From: Bacillota bacterium
GTDB lineage: Bacteria; Bacillota; Dethiobacteria; Dethiobacterales; Dethiobacteraceae
Direction of reading: 5' to 3'
NCBI GenBank assembly: GCA_012800215.1
Contig: JAAZJT010000078.1
Location: forward strand, 1 to 7,788
Length of the DNA stretch: 7,788 nucleotides
Below the pieces are notes generated by a model. That model was not told where the DNA came from. It did no database searches and worked only from the letters and a program-made list of their open reading frames with translations. Numbering within the stretch: position 1 is the first letter of the stretch; every line of letters begins with the position of its first letter. Both the position numbers and the translations under genes were made by a program. Of the stretch, positions 1 through 5,898 are shown one piece after another.

Positions 1-86
1 AGAAAATCAATACCACCATCTAAAACTTTTAATATTTCTTCCGCAACCAAAAGGATTTTTGTTTCTACTAGACGAATTACATCCAT
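1..86 (-). CDS. Unrecognised protein, N-terminal fragment (cut by window edge)
   Basis: A minus-strand frame opens with ATG at 86-84 and stays open for 28 codons to the left edge; the rest of the gene lies outside. The visible peptide starts MDVIRLVETKILL and runs on with an alternating acidic/hydrophobic pattern (VAEEILKVLDGG), which suggests an amphipathic helix rather than a signal peptide. I do not recognise the family and assign no function. The start is supported by an AAGGAGG site at 99-105, although its 12-nt spacing is long; a second GAGG at 93-96 has a better 6-nt spacing. A plausible promoter lies at 187-215 and an inverted repeat fills the leader. The gene is downstream of cysK but appears to be a separate transcription unit. 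Confidence 0.6.
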   Translation of the reverse strand, partial: MDVIRLVETKILLVAEEILKVLDGGIDF

Positions 87-144
87 GAGGAACCTCTGCC
101 TCCTTCTAGGGGGGTATTCATTCTGCTCGAATGTGAGGTTCCTC
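87..144 (-). repeat. 10-bp perfect inverted repeat in the leader of the left-edge gene
   Basis: The arms are GAGGAACCTC at 87-96 and its exact reverse complement at 135-144, separated by 38 bp. Read on the minus strand, the second arm touches the ATG at 86. An RNA hairpin would put AAGGAGG (99-105) in the loop and the better spaced GAGG (93-96) in the stem, so it could control translation. Each arm is also itself a near-palindrome (GAGG-N2-CCTC), so the pair could instead be two operator half-sites 48 bp apart. The repeat is seen in the sequence; either function is inference. Confidence 0.55.
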
Positions 145-186
145 TTTCTATTTTTTAATAGATTTTTCCTCCAAAAACCTATAGTA

Positions 187-215
187 ATTTTACACTAACA
201 TTCTTTAGGAGTCAT
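187..215 (-). promoter_or_regulatory. Candidate sigma-A promoter for the left-edge gene
   Basis: Read on the minus strand, ATGACT (215-210, 4 of 6 to TTGACA) is followed by a 17-bp spacer and TAAAAT (192-187, 5 of 6 to TATAAT). The start would fall near 180, giving a leader of about 94 nt that contains a small TCTATT/AATAGA stem (147-162) and the 10-bp inverted repeat. It lies just after the cysK terminator, which suits an independent gene. It is supported by the motif match and position only. Confidence 0.4.
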
Positions 216-236
216 CATAAGTACTAATAGGAAAAG

Positions 237-254
237 AGAGCGGCGCACCGCTCT
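237..254 (-). terminator. Intrinsic terminator after cysK
   Basis: A 7-bp GC-rich stem (AGAGCGG, loop of 4, CCGCTCT; arms 237-243 and 248-254) begins within the cysK stop codon. On the minus strand it is followed by CTTTTCC, a short and interrupted U-tract. Its position directly at the gene end supports termination; the weak U-run limits confidence. Confidence 0.6.
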
Positions 255-1177
255 TAATGTTTGCTAAACAGCTCTGTTGTCAGATAGCGTTCCCCGGTAT
301 CAGGAGCTATAACCACCACTCTTTTACCAGGCCCTAACCGACGTGCCACCTGTAAGGCAGCAAATACAGCTGCTCCACTGGAGATGCCTACAAGCAATCC
401 CTCTTTTTCTGCCAGTTTCCTAGCCATGGTAAAGGCATCTTCATTACTAACTGGAATAATTTGATCAATTACTTTTCTATTAAGCACTGATGGAATAAAA
501 CCGGCACCTATACCCTGTATTTTATGCGGACCTGGCTGTCCGCCACTTAAAACCGGAGAACTGGCCGGCTCCACAGCACATATTTGCACCATTGGGATTT
601 CCTGCTTTAGAACTTCTCCCACACCGGTAATAGTCCCACCGGTGCCAACACCTGCCACAAAGACATCTAACTTTCCCTCTGTCTGCTGCAGTATTTCCCT
701 GGCTGTAGTTTTTCGATGAATATCTGGGTTAGCAGGATTTGCAAATTGCTGAGGCACAAAGTATTCTGGATGTTCTTGTAAAAGTTCCTCCACCTTATCT
801 ATCGTCCCCTGCATTCCCTTGGCGCCAGGTGTAAGAATATATTCGGCACCATATGCTTGCAGCAGGTTGCGCCGTTCCACTGACATTGTTTCCGGCATAA
901 CCAGGATAAGCCGGAACCCGCGGGCAGCTGCCAGCATAGCCAAACCAATGCCGGTATTGCCGCTGGTAGGTTCCAGTATAGTATCACCCGGCTTTAATTT
1001 GCCGGCTTTTTCTGCAGCTAAAATCATATTCATGGCAATGCGGTCCTTTATACTGCCGCCAGGATTAAAGTATTCCAATTTAACTGCAACCTCTGCCATG
1101 CCTGCCTCAGTTACCCTGTTAAGCCTAACCATGGGAGTCTGCCCAATCAATTCGGAGATATTATTAACGATTTTCAT
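254..1177 (-). CDS. cysK: Cysteine synthase A (O-acetylserine sulfhydrylase)
   Basis: This cytoplasmic PLP enzyme joins O-acetylserine and sulfide to give cysteine and acetate, the last step of cysteine synthesis. At 307 residues it has the usual length for the family. Visible motifs in order: the PLP lysine K44 in GGSIKDR, the substrate loop TSGNTG at 71-76, QFANPANP near 144-151, the phosphate-binding loop GVGTGGT at 176-182, GIGAGFIP near 222-229, and the PLP-pyridine serine in GISSG at 264-268. The frame is open upstream to 1252, but ATG at 1177 is chosen because AGGAGG sits at 1184-1189, 6 nt away, and the family's conserved N-terminus (MKIVNNISELIGQTP) begins there; the longer form would also include a hairpin and an unrelated basic extension. 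It has its own promoter (1269-1298) and an mRNA-end hairpin. I saw no T-box or SAM riboswitch upstream. CysK rather than CysM is inferred from the overall motif set. Confidence 0.96.
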   Translation of the reverse strand: MKIVNNISELIGQTPMVRLNRVTEAGMAEVAVKLEYFNPGGSIKDRIAMNMILAAEKAGKLKPGDTILEPTSGNTGIGLAMLAAARGFRLILVMPETMSVERRNLLQAYGAEYILTPGAKGMQGTIDKVEELLQEHPEYFVPQQFANPANPDIHRKTTAREILQQTEGKLDVFVAGVGTGGTITGVGEVLKQEIPMVQICAVEPASSPVLSGGQPGPHKIQGIGAGFIPSVLNRKVIDQIIPVSNEDAFTMARKLAEKEGLLVGISSGAAVFAALQVARRLGPGKRVVVIAPDTGERYLTTELFSKH

Positions 1178-1224
1178 TTGTTCCCTCCTGATCTGATTTT
1201 TAAAATGATAAAATTCCCTGTAGA

Positions 1225-1262
1225 AAACAAAGCCGCCACTGAGTGCAGTCACGGCTTTGTTT
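1225..1262 (-). terminator. Hairpin between the DUF2007-like gene and cysK: terminator or 5' mRNA stabiliser
   Basis: Perfect 11-bp arms (AAACAAAGCCG at 1225-1235, CGGCTTTGTTT at 1252-1262) enclose 16 bases with a further ACTG/CAGT pairing. On the minus strand the right side ends GGCTTTGTTTTC, a stem-embedded U-run typical of an intrinsic terminator. It could end the DUF2007-like transcript. The predicted cysK start, about 7 nt after the TATAAT at 1269-1274, falls at or beside the first base of the hairpin, so in cysK mRNA the same element would be a 5'-terminal stem-loop. Confidence 0.6.
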
Positions 1263-1268
1263 AGAAAT

Positions 1269-1298
1269 ATTATAAGAGCTAAATAATCTGATGTTCAA
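1269..1298 (-). promoter_or_regulatory. Sigma-A-type promoter for cysK
   Basis: On the minus strand TTGAAC (1298-1293, 4 of 6 to consensus) is followed by an 18-bp spacer and a perfect TATAAT (1274-1269). Predicted transcription starts near 1262, about 85 nt before the cysK ATG. The element lies in the only gap upstream of cysK, so the assignment is well placed. No recognisable CymR or other sulfur-regulator site was seen. Confidence 0.6.
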
Positions 1299-1342
1299 TT
1301 AGGTCGCCCCAACTATTTCAACAGTAACTTTCAGGCTACTTT

Positions 1343-1591
1343 TCATTCATGAGACAAGCCAAACGACTTACTCTGCAAAAGCTGAGCTGCTGTTGATGCC
1401 TTGTTCTTAGGAACTTTTATTAAAATTTCATTCATTACACTAAAAGATAAGCTATAACCATTATCTAATGAATCCCTGTCCAACATTACAGGGATTTTTG
1501 CTGCTTCCAGCATTCCCTTAATCATGGCCGCCTCTTCCCATGTCGTTGCTTCAAAAACAGAAACCCAGTGATCAATACCTTGGTATTTCAT
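1343..1591 (-). CDS. DUF2007-like small putative signal-transducing protein
   Basis: This 82-residue cytoplasmic protein has the pattern of the DUF2007 family (PF09413), whose members have a ferredoxin-like/PII-like fold and no established biochemical role. The expected elements are visible: a first strand with aromatic lead (WVSVFEAT, 9-16), a helix (EEAAMIKGMLEAA, 19-31) of the kind that reads 'EA.ll.g.Lea.gI', a strand (IPVMLD, 33-38), a strand ending EILIKVP (55-61) and a short final helix (65-74). It is short but complete, with no membrane segment or cysteine motif. The start is clear: AAGGAGG at 1598-1604, 6 nt before ATG at 1591. It follows the aminotransferase by 81 bp with only a weak AT hairpin between, so co-transcription is likely. 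The family assignment is by pattern and not by search. Confidence 0.75.
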   Translation of the reverse strand: MKYQGIDHWVSVFEATTWEEAAMIKGMLEAAKIPVMLDRDSLDNGYSLSFSVMNEILIKVPKNKASTAAQLLQSKSFGLSHE

Positions 1592-1672
1592 AAGCCGCCT
1601 CCTTCTTAGTTGGTAGCTTTCCCAGATTTCGTTATTTTAAGCAAATAGAATCTACATCTATTTTAAAGTATT

Positions 1673-3058
1673 TTATTTTTTACCAAACATGCCTGAAAGA
1701 AATGTTTTTCCTGAAGCTAAACCAAACCCCAAAACAGAGCGATTCTTTCTAAAAGTATCATCAAGGGCATTCAGCACAACATCTATCTGTTCCTTTGTCA
1801 CTACCAAGGGCGGCTCCAAACGAATGACATTCGGGTTATTCAGCGTATACGCAGTTATAATTTTGTGCTGGTTCAAGAGTACGCCGGCTACCATTGAACC
1901 CAGATACTCACTAGCCAGCTTATTAACAGAACCGGCCACTTTAGCCAGCACACCTTTGGCCGGCTGGTCAAACTCTATGCCCACCAGCAAACCGCGTCCA
2001 CGTATTTCACGGATAAGTGGATATTGTTCCTGCAGCTTGCGTAAACCATCCAATAAATAGTCTCCCATTTCCGCTGCCCGTTCAACCAGATTTTCCTGAT
2101 AAATCACTTCTAATGCAGCAATGCCGGCAGCAGTAGCCCAGGTATTACCACCAAATGTGGAAGTATGCAGTAAACATTTTTCCACGCCACCATAAGCTTT
2201 ATTCCAGATCTCTTCTGTAGTTATAAAAGCACCTATGGGCATTATACCGCCGCCAAGTGATTTGGCAAGACACATAATATCAGGCTCTGCACCCTCATGT
2301 TCGCAGGCAAACATCTTACCTGTACGTCCCAAACCTGTCTGAATTTCATCAGCAATTAATAATGTACCATAGCGGTGGCATATTTCCCGTGCAGCATTGA
2401 GATAGCCTGCCAGCGGTACAACTACACCGCCTTCACCCTGAATAGGTTCAACAATGAAAGCAGCAACATCATTATTTTTAAGCTGTGCTTCTAATGCGTC
2501 AATATCACCATATGGCACCACACTGCAGTCAGGCACTAAAGGTTGAAAACCACGATGATATTTTTCACGCCCCGTTAAAGAAAGGGCTCCCATGGTTTTT
2601 CCATGAAAACTGCTAATGCAGGAAATAATACGAGTTCTGCCTGTTGCAATGCGTGCCAATTTCAAGGCGCCTTCCACTGCCTCCGCACCGCTGTTGCAGA
2701 AAAAAGTATTATTAAGTTTGCCGGGTGTAATGCGCGCCAAATTAGTAGCCAACACACTGGCAACACCATTCATTGAGGCCTGCAATAAATTAGGCATGGA
2801 AGATACTTTTTGCAGTGACTCAATAACATATGGGTGATTATGACCTAAGTTTAGGGAACCATATCCTCCTAAAAAGTCTAAGTAGCAATTACCGTCAGAG
2901 TCCCAAACCTGAACCCCTTCTGCTTTCACATAATGTTTATCAAAATCAAGTAATCCCAAATAAGTACATAGACCGGGATTCATATGATTTTTAAAATTCT
3001 CCCTGACCTGTTTACGTGTAAGTTGTGGCAGATCGGAGATTGTATACAATTTATCCAT
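1673..3058 (-). CDS. Class III PLP aminotransferase, putrescine aminotransferase-like
   Basis: A 461-residue fold-type I aminotransferase that probably moves an amino group from a diamine (putrescine or cadaverine) or an omega-amino acid to 2-oxoglutarate. Visible features: NSGAEA (122-127) for the PLP phosphate, FHG (151-153), VEPIQGEGG (203-211), the cofactor pair D237-E238 in ADEIQTGLGRTG, the PLP lysine K266 in LAKSLGGG, T301 in HTSTFGGN, and R354 in RGRG. The stretches FKNHMNPG, PGKLNNTFFCNSG, GKMFACEHE, MPIGAFI and IRLEPPL closely follow what I recall of E. coli YgjG/PatA (459 residues), which favours putrescine aminotransferase over ornithine or acetylornithine aminotransferase; substrate remains inferred. 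ATG at 3058 is chosen over ATG 3073 because the latter lies inside the Shine-Dalgarno AGGAGAGG (3063-3070). A hairpin after ymfH (3156-3188) suggests an independent start, and the DUF2007-like gene follows. Confidence 0.87.
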   Translation of the reverse strand: MDKLYTISDLPQLTRKQVRENFKNHMNPGLCTYLGLLDFDKHYVKAEGVQVWDSDGNCYLDFLGGYGSLNLGHNHPYVIESLQKVSSMPNLLQASMNGVASVLATNLARITPGKLNNTFFCNSGAEAVEGALKLARIATGRTRIISCISSFHGKTMGALSLTGREKYHRGFQPLVPDCSVVPYGDIDALEAQLKNNDVAAFIVEPIQGEGGVVVPLAGYLNAAREICHRYGTLLIADEIQTGLGRTGKMFACEHEGAEPDIMCLAKSLGGGIMPIGAFITTEEIWNKAYGGVEKCLLHTSTFGGNTWATAAGIAALEVIYQENLVERAAEMGDYLLDGLRKLQEQYPLIREIRGRGLLVGIEFDQPAKGVLAKVAGSVNKLASEYLGSMVAGVLLNQHKIITAYTLNNPNVIRLEPPLVVTKEQIDVVLNALDDTFRKNRSVLGFGLASGKTFLSGMFGKK

Positions 3059-3090
3059 TTTACCTCTCCTCATGTTATGATATCAGAACA

Positions 3091-3118
3091 ATTCCACAAT
3101 AAACAAAAAAAATCCTGC
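3091..3118 (-). promoter_or_regulatory. GCAGGA...GGAAT leader motif, copy 1 (before the aminotransferase)
   Basis: Read on the minus strand: GCAGGA (3118-3113), a T-rich 17-bp spacer including eight T in a row, then GGAAT (3095-3091), followed three bases on by TCT. It ends about 32 nt before the aminotransferase ATG. A closely similar arrangement occurs before ymfF (5833-5859). Its role is unknown; it may be a promoter or regulator site. A conventional promoter here is only weakly supported (TTGTTT, 18 bp, TATCAT). Confidence 0.35.
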
Positions 3119-3128
3119 TATTCCTTTC

Positions 3129-3139
3129 ATGCATTGCAT
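3129..3139. repeat. Palindrome ATGCATTGCAT upstream of the aminotransferase
   Basis: Five-base arms ATGCA (3129-3133) and TGCAT (3135-3139) around one central base form a perfect odd palindrome. It lies between the ymfH hairpin and the GCAGGA motif, about 70 bp before the aminotransferase start, where an operator could sit. It is short enough to be chance. Confidence 0.3.
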
Positions 3140-3155
3140 CATCTTTAATTTGTAT

Positions 3156-3188
3156 TAAGCAGGGCCGTACAAAAGTCGGCCCTGCTTA
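3156..3188 (-). terminator. Hairpin terminator candidate after ymfH
   Basis: A perfect 12-bp stem (TAAGCAGGGCCG at 3156-3167, CGGCCCTGCTTA at 3177-3188) with a 9-base loop starts 13 bp after the ymfH stop. On the minus strand it is followed by ATACAAATT, so there is no proper U-run. The stability and position fit a transcription end or a 3' mRNA protector; rho-independent termination is less certain. On the plus strand it is followed by GGGAAAA, which is no better. Confidence 0.55.
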
Positions 3189-3201
3189 GGGAAAATAGAT
3201 A

Positions 3202-4497
3202 TTACCTGGTTTTAGGCCTAATTACAGAGCAAGCCATCCTATCAAGCGCTAAATGCTCCTGTAAACGCTGATTTACCTCATCTAGAGTTAATTCATGCAA
3301 TACTTGCAGATAATTAAAGAAATTAATTTTTTTAAAATGATAAGCCGGAAAGTTATTGGCAATAAACTCTAGGGAATTAAAGCTTTTAAGGAATTCTCCC
3401 ATGGCTTTACGCCGCTGATGCTCAAATGCAGCATGGGAAATACCTGCTTGCTTGGCTTTTTTTATACCTTCCACCAGCCGTCCAAATAATTTATCCGGAT
3501 CGGAGGTTTCCCCGCCAATAACTGAATGACTGTAATCTTTCTCTGCGACATAACCGGCATCAAATTCATCGTCAATTAAGCCTTCTTCGTACAACTCATT
3601 ATAAAGCTTAGAACTCGAGCCAAAAACAATATCCAGCATCATGTCGGTAGCAATCTCACGTTTCAAAAGAGGCTGCCCGTCATAACCTAAGTTTTGTTCT
3701 TTAAACCCAATATTGAGTAAAGGCTCAGAAACTGTTAGCGACTGCTCCACATGATCCTTGGCAATTTCCGGCGGTTCAATGGGAAAAAGGCGTTTAATTT
3801 CGCCTAAAGGCTGGTAGTTGCGCTTTTGAATATTAGCCTCCACCTGATCCAGCACCCGCTCTGCATCCACATCTCCCACAACAAAGACTGCCATATTGCT
3901 GGGGTGATAAAAAGTGCGGTAGCATTTATAAAGGATATCTTTATTAATCTGGCTGATACTTTCCACCGTTCCCGCAATATCTATCTTCACAGGATGATGT
4001 TGATAAAGCGCACCGAGTAAATTGAAAAAAAGACGCCACTGCGGATTATCTTCATACATACGGATTTCCTGGCCTATAATCCCTTTTTCCTTCTCTACAC
4101 TTTCATCTGTGAAGTAAGGAGTCTGAACAAAGTCTAATAATAATTCAAGGCATTGATAAAAACTTTCTGTTGTGGAAAAAAGATAAGCAGTATTGGTAAA
4201 GTTGGTAAAAGCATTGCTGGAAGCGCCTAGAACAGCAAAACGGTCAAAGGCATTACCTTCTTCGTCCTCAAAAAGCTTATGTTCAAGGAAATGGGCTACA
4301 CCATCTGGCACCTGCAATTCCTCATTTTCACCTTCTACAATAAAACGTGAATTAATGGAACCAAAATTGGCGGAATAAGTGGCATATTTTTTGTTATAGC
4401 CTTTTTTAGGCAGAACAAATACCTGTAGCCCCGGCTCTACCCGCCGCCAAAATATTTTTTCTTTTAAGAGGCTCTGTTCAATTATTTCTGTTTTCAT
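3202..4497 (-). CDS. ymfH: M16 zinc metallopeptidase, YmfH-like (EF-P modification-associated)
   Basis: A 431-residue cytoplasmic M16B (pitrilysin/MPP) family protein with two M16 halves. The N-terminal half has the inverted zinc motif HFLEH (69-73: H69, catalytic E72, H73) and the third ligand E144 in EKGIIGQE, with E137 seven residues earlier as in other M16 enzymes, followed by MYEDNP. The C-terminal half has no Arg/Tyr substrate pair; the corresponding place (near 297-310) reads KLYNELYEEGL. That is supplied by the partner encoded upstream. The order partner-then-HxxEH matches B. subtilis ymfF-ymfH; in that organism the proteins are associated with EF-P 5-aminopentanol modification, mechanism unclear. 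ATG 4497 abuts the upstream TAA (TAA-ATG, no gap), with AAGGGGGG at 4505-4512, 7 nt away, so translation is probably coupled at equal dosage. No signal peptide is seen. The family call is firm; the EF-P link is by homology. Confidence 0.9.
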   Translation of the reverse strand: MKTEIIEQSLLKEKIFWRRVEPGLQVFVLPKKGYNKKYATYSANFGSINSRFIVEGENEELQVPDGVAHFLEHKLFEDEEGNAFDRFAVLGASSNAFTNFTNTAYLFSTTESFYQCLELLLDFVQTPYFTDESVEKEKGIIGQEIRMYEDNPQWRLFFNLLGALYQHHPVKIDIAGTVESISQINKDILYKCYRTFYHPSNMAVFVVGDVDAERVLDQVEANIQKRNYQPLGEIKRLFPIEPPEIAKDHVEQSLTVSEPLLNIGFKEQNLGYDGQPLLKREIATDMMLDIVFGSSSKLYNELYEEGLIDDEFDAGYVAEKDYSHSVIGGETSDPDKLFGRLVEGIKKAKQAGISHAAFEHQRRKAMGEFLKSFNSLEFIANNFPAYHFKKINFFNYLQVLHELTLDEVNQRLQEHLALDRMACSVIRPKTR

Positions 4498-5775
4498 TTA
4501 GGCGCCCCCCTTATTAGTTAAAAAATAAACAGTATCAAGTTTAACATTTTCAGCTACTTTTACAATATCCTCGCGCGTAACTGCAGCCAATTGCTGTAAT
4601 AGTTCCTCGGTGCCTAATACCTGCCCGGCCAACATTCCATCTAATGACCGATTAATAATGGCATAAGGACTATCCTCTTCCAGTAAAAATTGATTGCGCA
4701 AACCACTGCGTGTATTATCCAAGTCTTCCTGTGAAAACTCGCCTTTTCTCATTGCCTCCACTTGTTGGCGTATTATCTCCAATGCACGCTCATAATTATC
4801 CGCTTCAATTCCGGAAGAAATAACCATCAGCCCTTTATGTTTTTCCAAGCGGGAATAGGCATAATAAGCAAGGCTTGCTTTTTCCCTTACATTCTGAAAA
4901 AGTTTTGAATGGGGGAAACTGCCTAAAATGCCGTTATACATAAGTAAGGCAAAATAATCCTTATCACCGAAGCGCAGCCCTGTACGAAAACCTAAAACTA
5001 ACTTACCCTGATTAACATCCATTTCTTCTTTTACATAGCGTATCTCCCCGGGTTGAATATCGACCTGGGTTGGCGGTACAACTTTCTCTTTACCACGCTT
5101 GTATGTAAAAATTTTCTCTACTAGAGCAAAAGTTTCTTCTACATCTAAGTCACCAATTATATGTAAGTCAGCTGGGCTTTCCTGCATGAACTGGCGATAA
5201 AAATTGTACAAGGAAAATGGGGTCTGCTGGGCAAGTTGCTCCACAGTACCATATTTAAAAACACTGAAGGGTTCTTCCTTGCACATTTCCTGCAGGCAGC
5301 GCTCCACTGAATATGCAATTTTATCGTTGATAATGCCTTTAATAACCCTTTCATGCTGCTCTTTTTCCTGTTTCACATAATCAGCTTTAAAAGCATCTCC
5401 TTCCAAAAGAGGATTGGTCAGAAGATCATTAAAAATTTCCAGGCTTTTACGCAGCAGCTGACTCTCCCCTGGCAGATATTGGTCATGCACAAGATCCATA
5501 CTATAAGAAACTAATTGTCTTTCACCCTTTTTTATTACTTCCGACATTAATTCTGTGCCATAAAGCTCCTCTAAGGATAAAGCAAGTTTTTGTCTTGTGG
5601 GATAGTTTTTACTACCGCGCTGCAGTATAGAGGGCAGGAGCGCACTCTGCGTCACCTCTTCTTTACACAGCTGGCGGTGAAATATAAGCTGTACTAAAAT
5701 TGTCTTAAACTTAGCTGTAGGATGAATAAAGATATTTATGCCATTTCCTAAACGCCTGTGATGAAAATTAGCCAA
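4498..5775 (-). CDS. ymfF: M16-like protein without zinc motif, YmfF-like (EF-P modification-associated)
   Basis: A 425-residue M16B-family protein paired with the next gene. It lacks HxxEH: where the motif should be, around 43-54, it reads QSALLPSILQRGS, so it cannot bind zinc in the usual way. It retains the glycine-containing strand (NGILGS, 281-286) and the R/Y pair of M16B substrate-binding subunits, R297 and Y304 in NVREKASLAYY. This is the complement of its partner and suggests an obligate heterodimer. Length and gene order match B. subtilis YmfF. The start is TTG at 5775-5773, giving (M)ANFHHRRLGNG; it is fixed by a strong AAGGAGG at 5783-5789 with 7-nt spacing, and there is no nearby ATG that would keep the conserved N-terminus. 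It ends directly against the ymfH ATG. The gap upstream (5776-5898) has no clear terminator. Confidence 0.88.
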   Translation of the reverse strand: MANFHHRRLGNGINIFIHPTAKFKTILVQLIFHRQLCKEEVTQSALLPSILQRGSKNYPTRQKLALSLEELYGTELMSEVIKKGERQLVSYSMDLVHDQYLPGESQLLRKSLEIFNDLLTNPLLEGDAFKADYVKQEKEQHERVIKGIINDKIAYSVERCLQEMCKEEPFSVFKYGTVEQLAQQTPFSLYNFYRQFMQESPADLHIIGDLDVEETFALVEKIFTYKRGKEKVVPPTQVDIQPGEIRYVKEEMDVNQGKLVLGFRTGLRFGDKDYFALLMYNGILGSFPHSKLFQNVREKASLAYYAYSRLEKHKGLMVISSGIEADNYERALEIIRQQVEAMRKGEFSQEDLDNTRSGLRNQFLLEEDSPYAIINRSLDGMLAGQVLGTEELLQQLAAVTREDIVKVAENVKLDTVYFLTNKGGA

Positions 5776-5782
5776 AATTGTT

Positions 5783-5789
5783 CCTCCTT
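5783..5789 (-). promoter_or_regulatory. Ribosome binding site deciding the TTG start of ymfF
   Basis: A full AAGGAGG on the minus strand, 7 nt before TTG at 5775. It selects a non-ATG start for ymfF. The neighbouring genes in the window use ATG, so the weak start codon with a maximal ribosome site may tune the level of this subunit; that last point is inference. Confidence 0.85.
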
Positions 5790-5832
5790 CACCAACATAC
5801 AGTTAGATTCCAGTAAGTGGACAAATAGACTT

Positions 5833-5859
5833 ATTCCCTTTTTCCCGGCAGATTCCTGC
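5833..5859 (-). promoter_or_regulatory. GCAGGA...GGAAT leader motif, copy 2 (before ymfF)
   Basis: Read on the minus strand: GCAGGA (5859-5854), a 16-bp spacer, GGAAT (5837-5833), then TCT three bases later, ending about 57 nt before the ymfF TTG. It shares this layout with copy 1 before the aminotransferase. Its GCAGGA half overlaps a small hairpin, GGCAG-GAAT-CTGCC (5847-5860), which has no U-run and so is not a terminator. The function is unknown. The rest of the 123-bp gap (5776-5898) shows only the ymfF ribosome site and no strong promoter. Confidence 0.35.
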
Positions 5860-5898
5860 CAGTGCTACTATTTTACGTAAATTGCAGACAATTATTTA

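Noticed and set aside
1178..1252. N-terminal extension of cysK from an ATG at 1252
   Set aside because: It would translate through the 1225-1262 hairpin, has no ribosome site of its own, and adds 25 residues not typical of CysK, while ATG 1177 has AGGAGG at 6 nt.
1299..1342. Riboswitch or T-box upstream of cysK
   Set aside because: The region lies before the predicted promoter, is only 44 bp, and has no T-box or SAM-riboswitch core motif.
1643..1663. AAATAGA/TCTATTT hairpin between the aminotransferase and the DUF2007-like gene
   Set aside because: Only a 7-bp AT-rich stem with no U-run on the minus strand; too weak to call a terminator.
1689..2060. Plus-strand open frames opposite the aminotransferase, cysK, ymfH and the membrane protein
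   Set aside because: They lie wholly antisense to well-supported genes, lack ribosome sites and show no recognisable protein features; they are reading-frame shadows.
3059..3073. Five-residue extension of the aminotransferase from ATG 3073
   Set aside because: This ATG overlaps the AGGAGAGG ribosome site that serves ATG 3058.
3083..3112. Promoter TTGTTT-18 bp-TATCAT before the aminotransferase
   Set aside because: The -35 box matches only 3 of 6 positions and several other weak pairs exist in the same AT-rich stretch, so it is not listed as a separate feature.
5847..5860. GGCAG-GAAT-CTGCC hairpin as terminator of the membrane protein gene
   Set aside because: The stem is only 5 bp and is followed by purine-rich sequence without a U-run.
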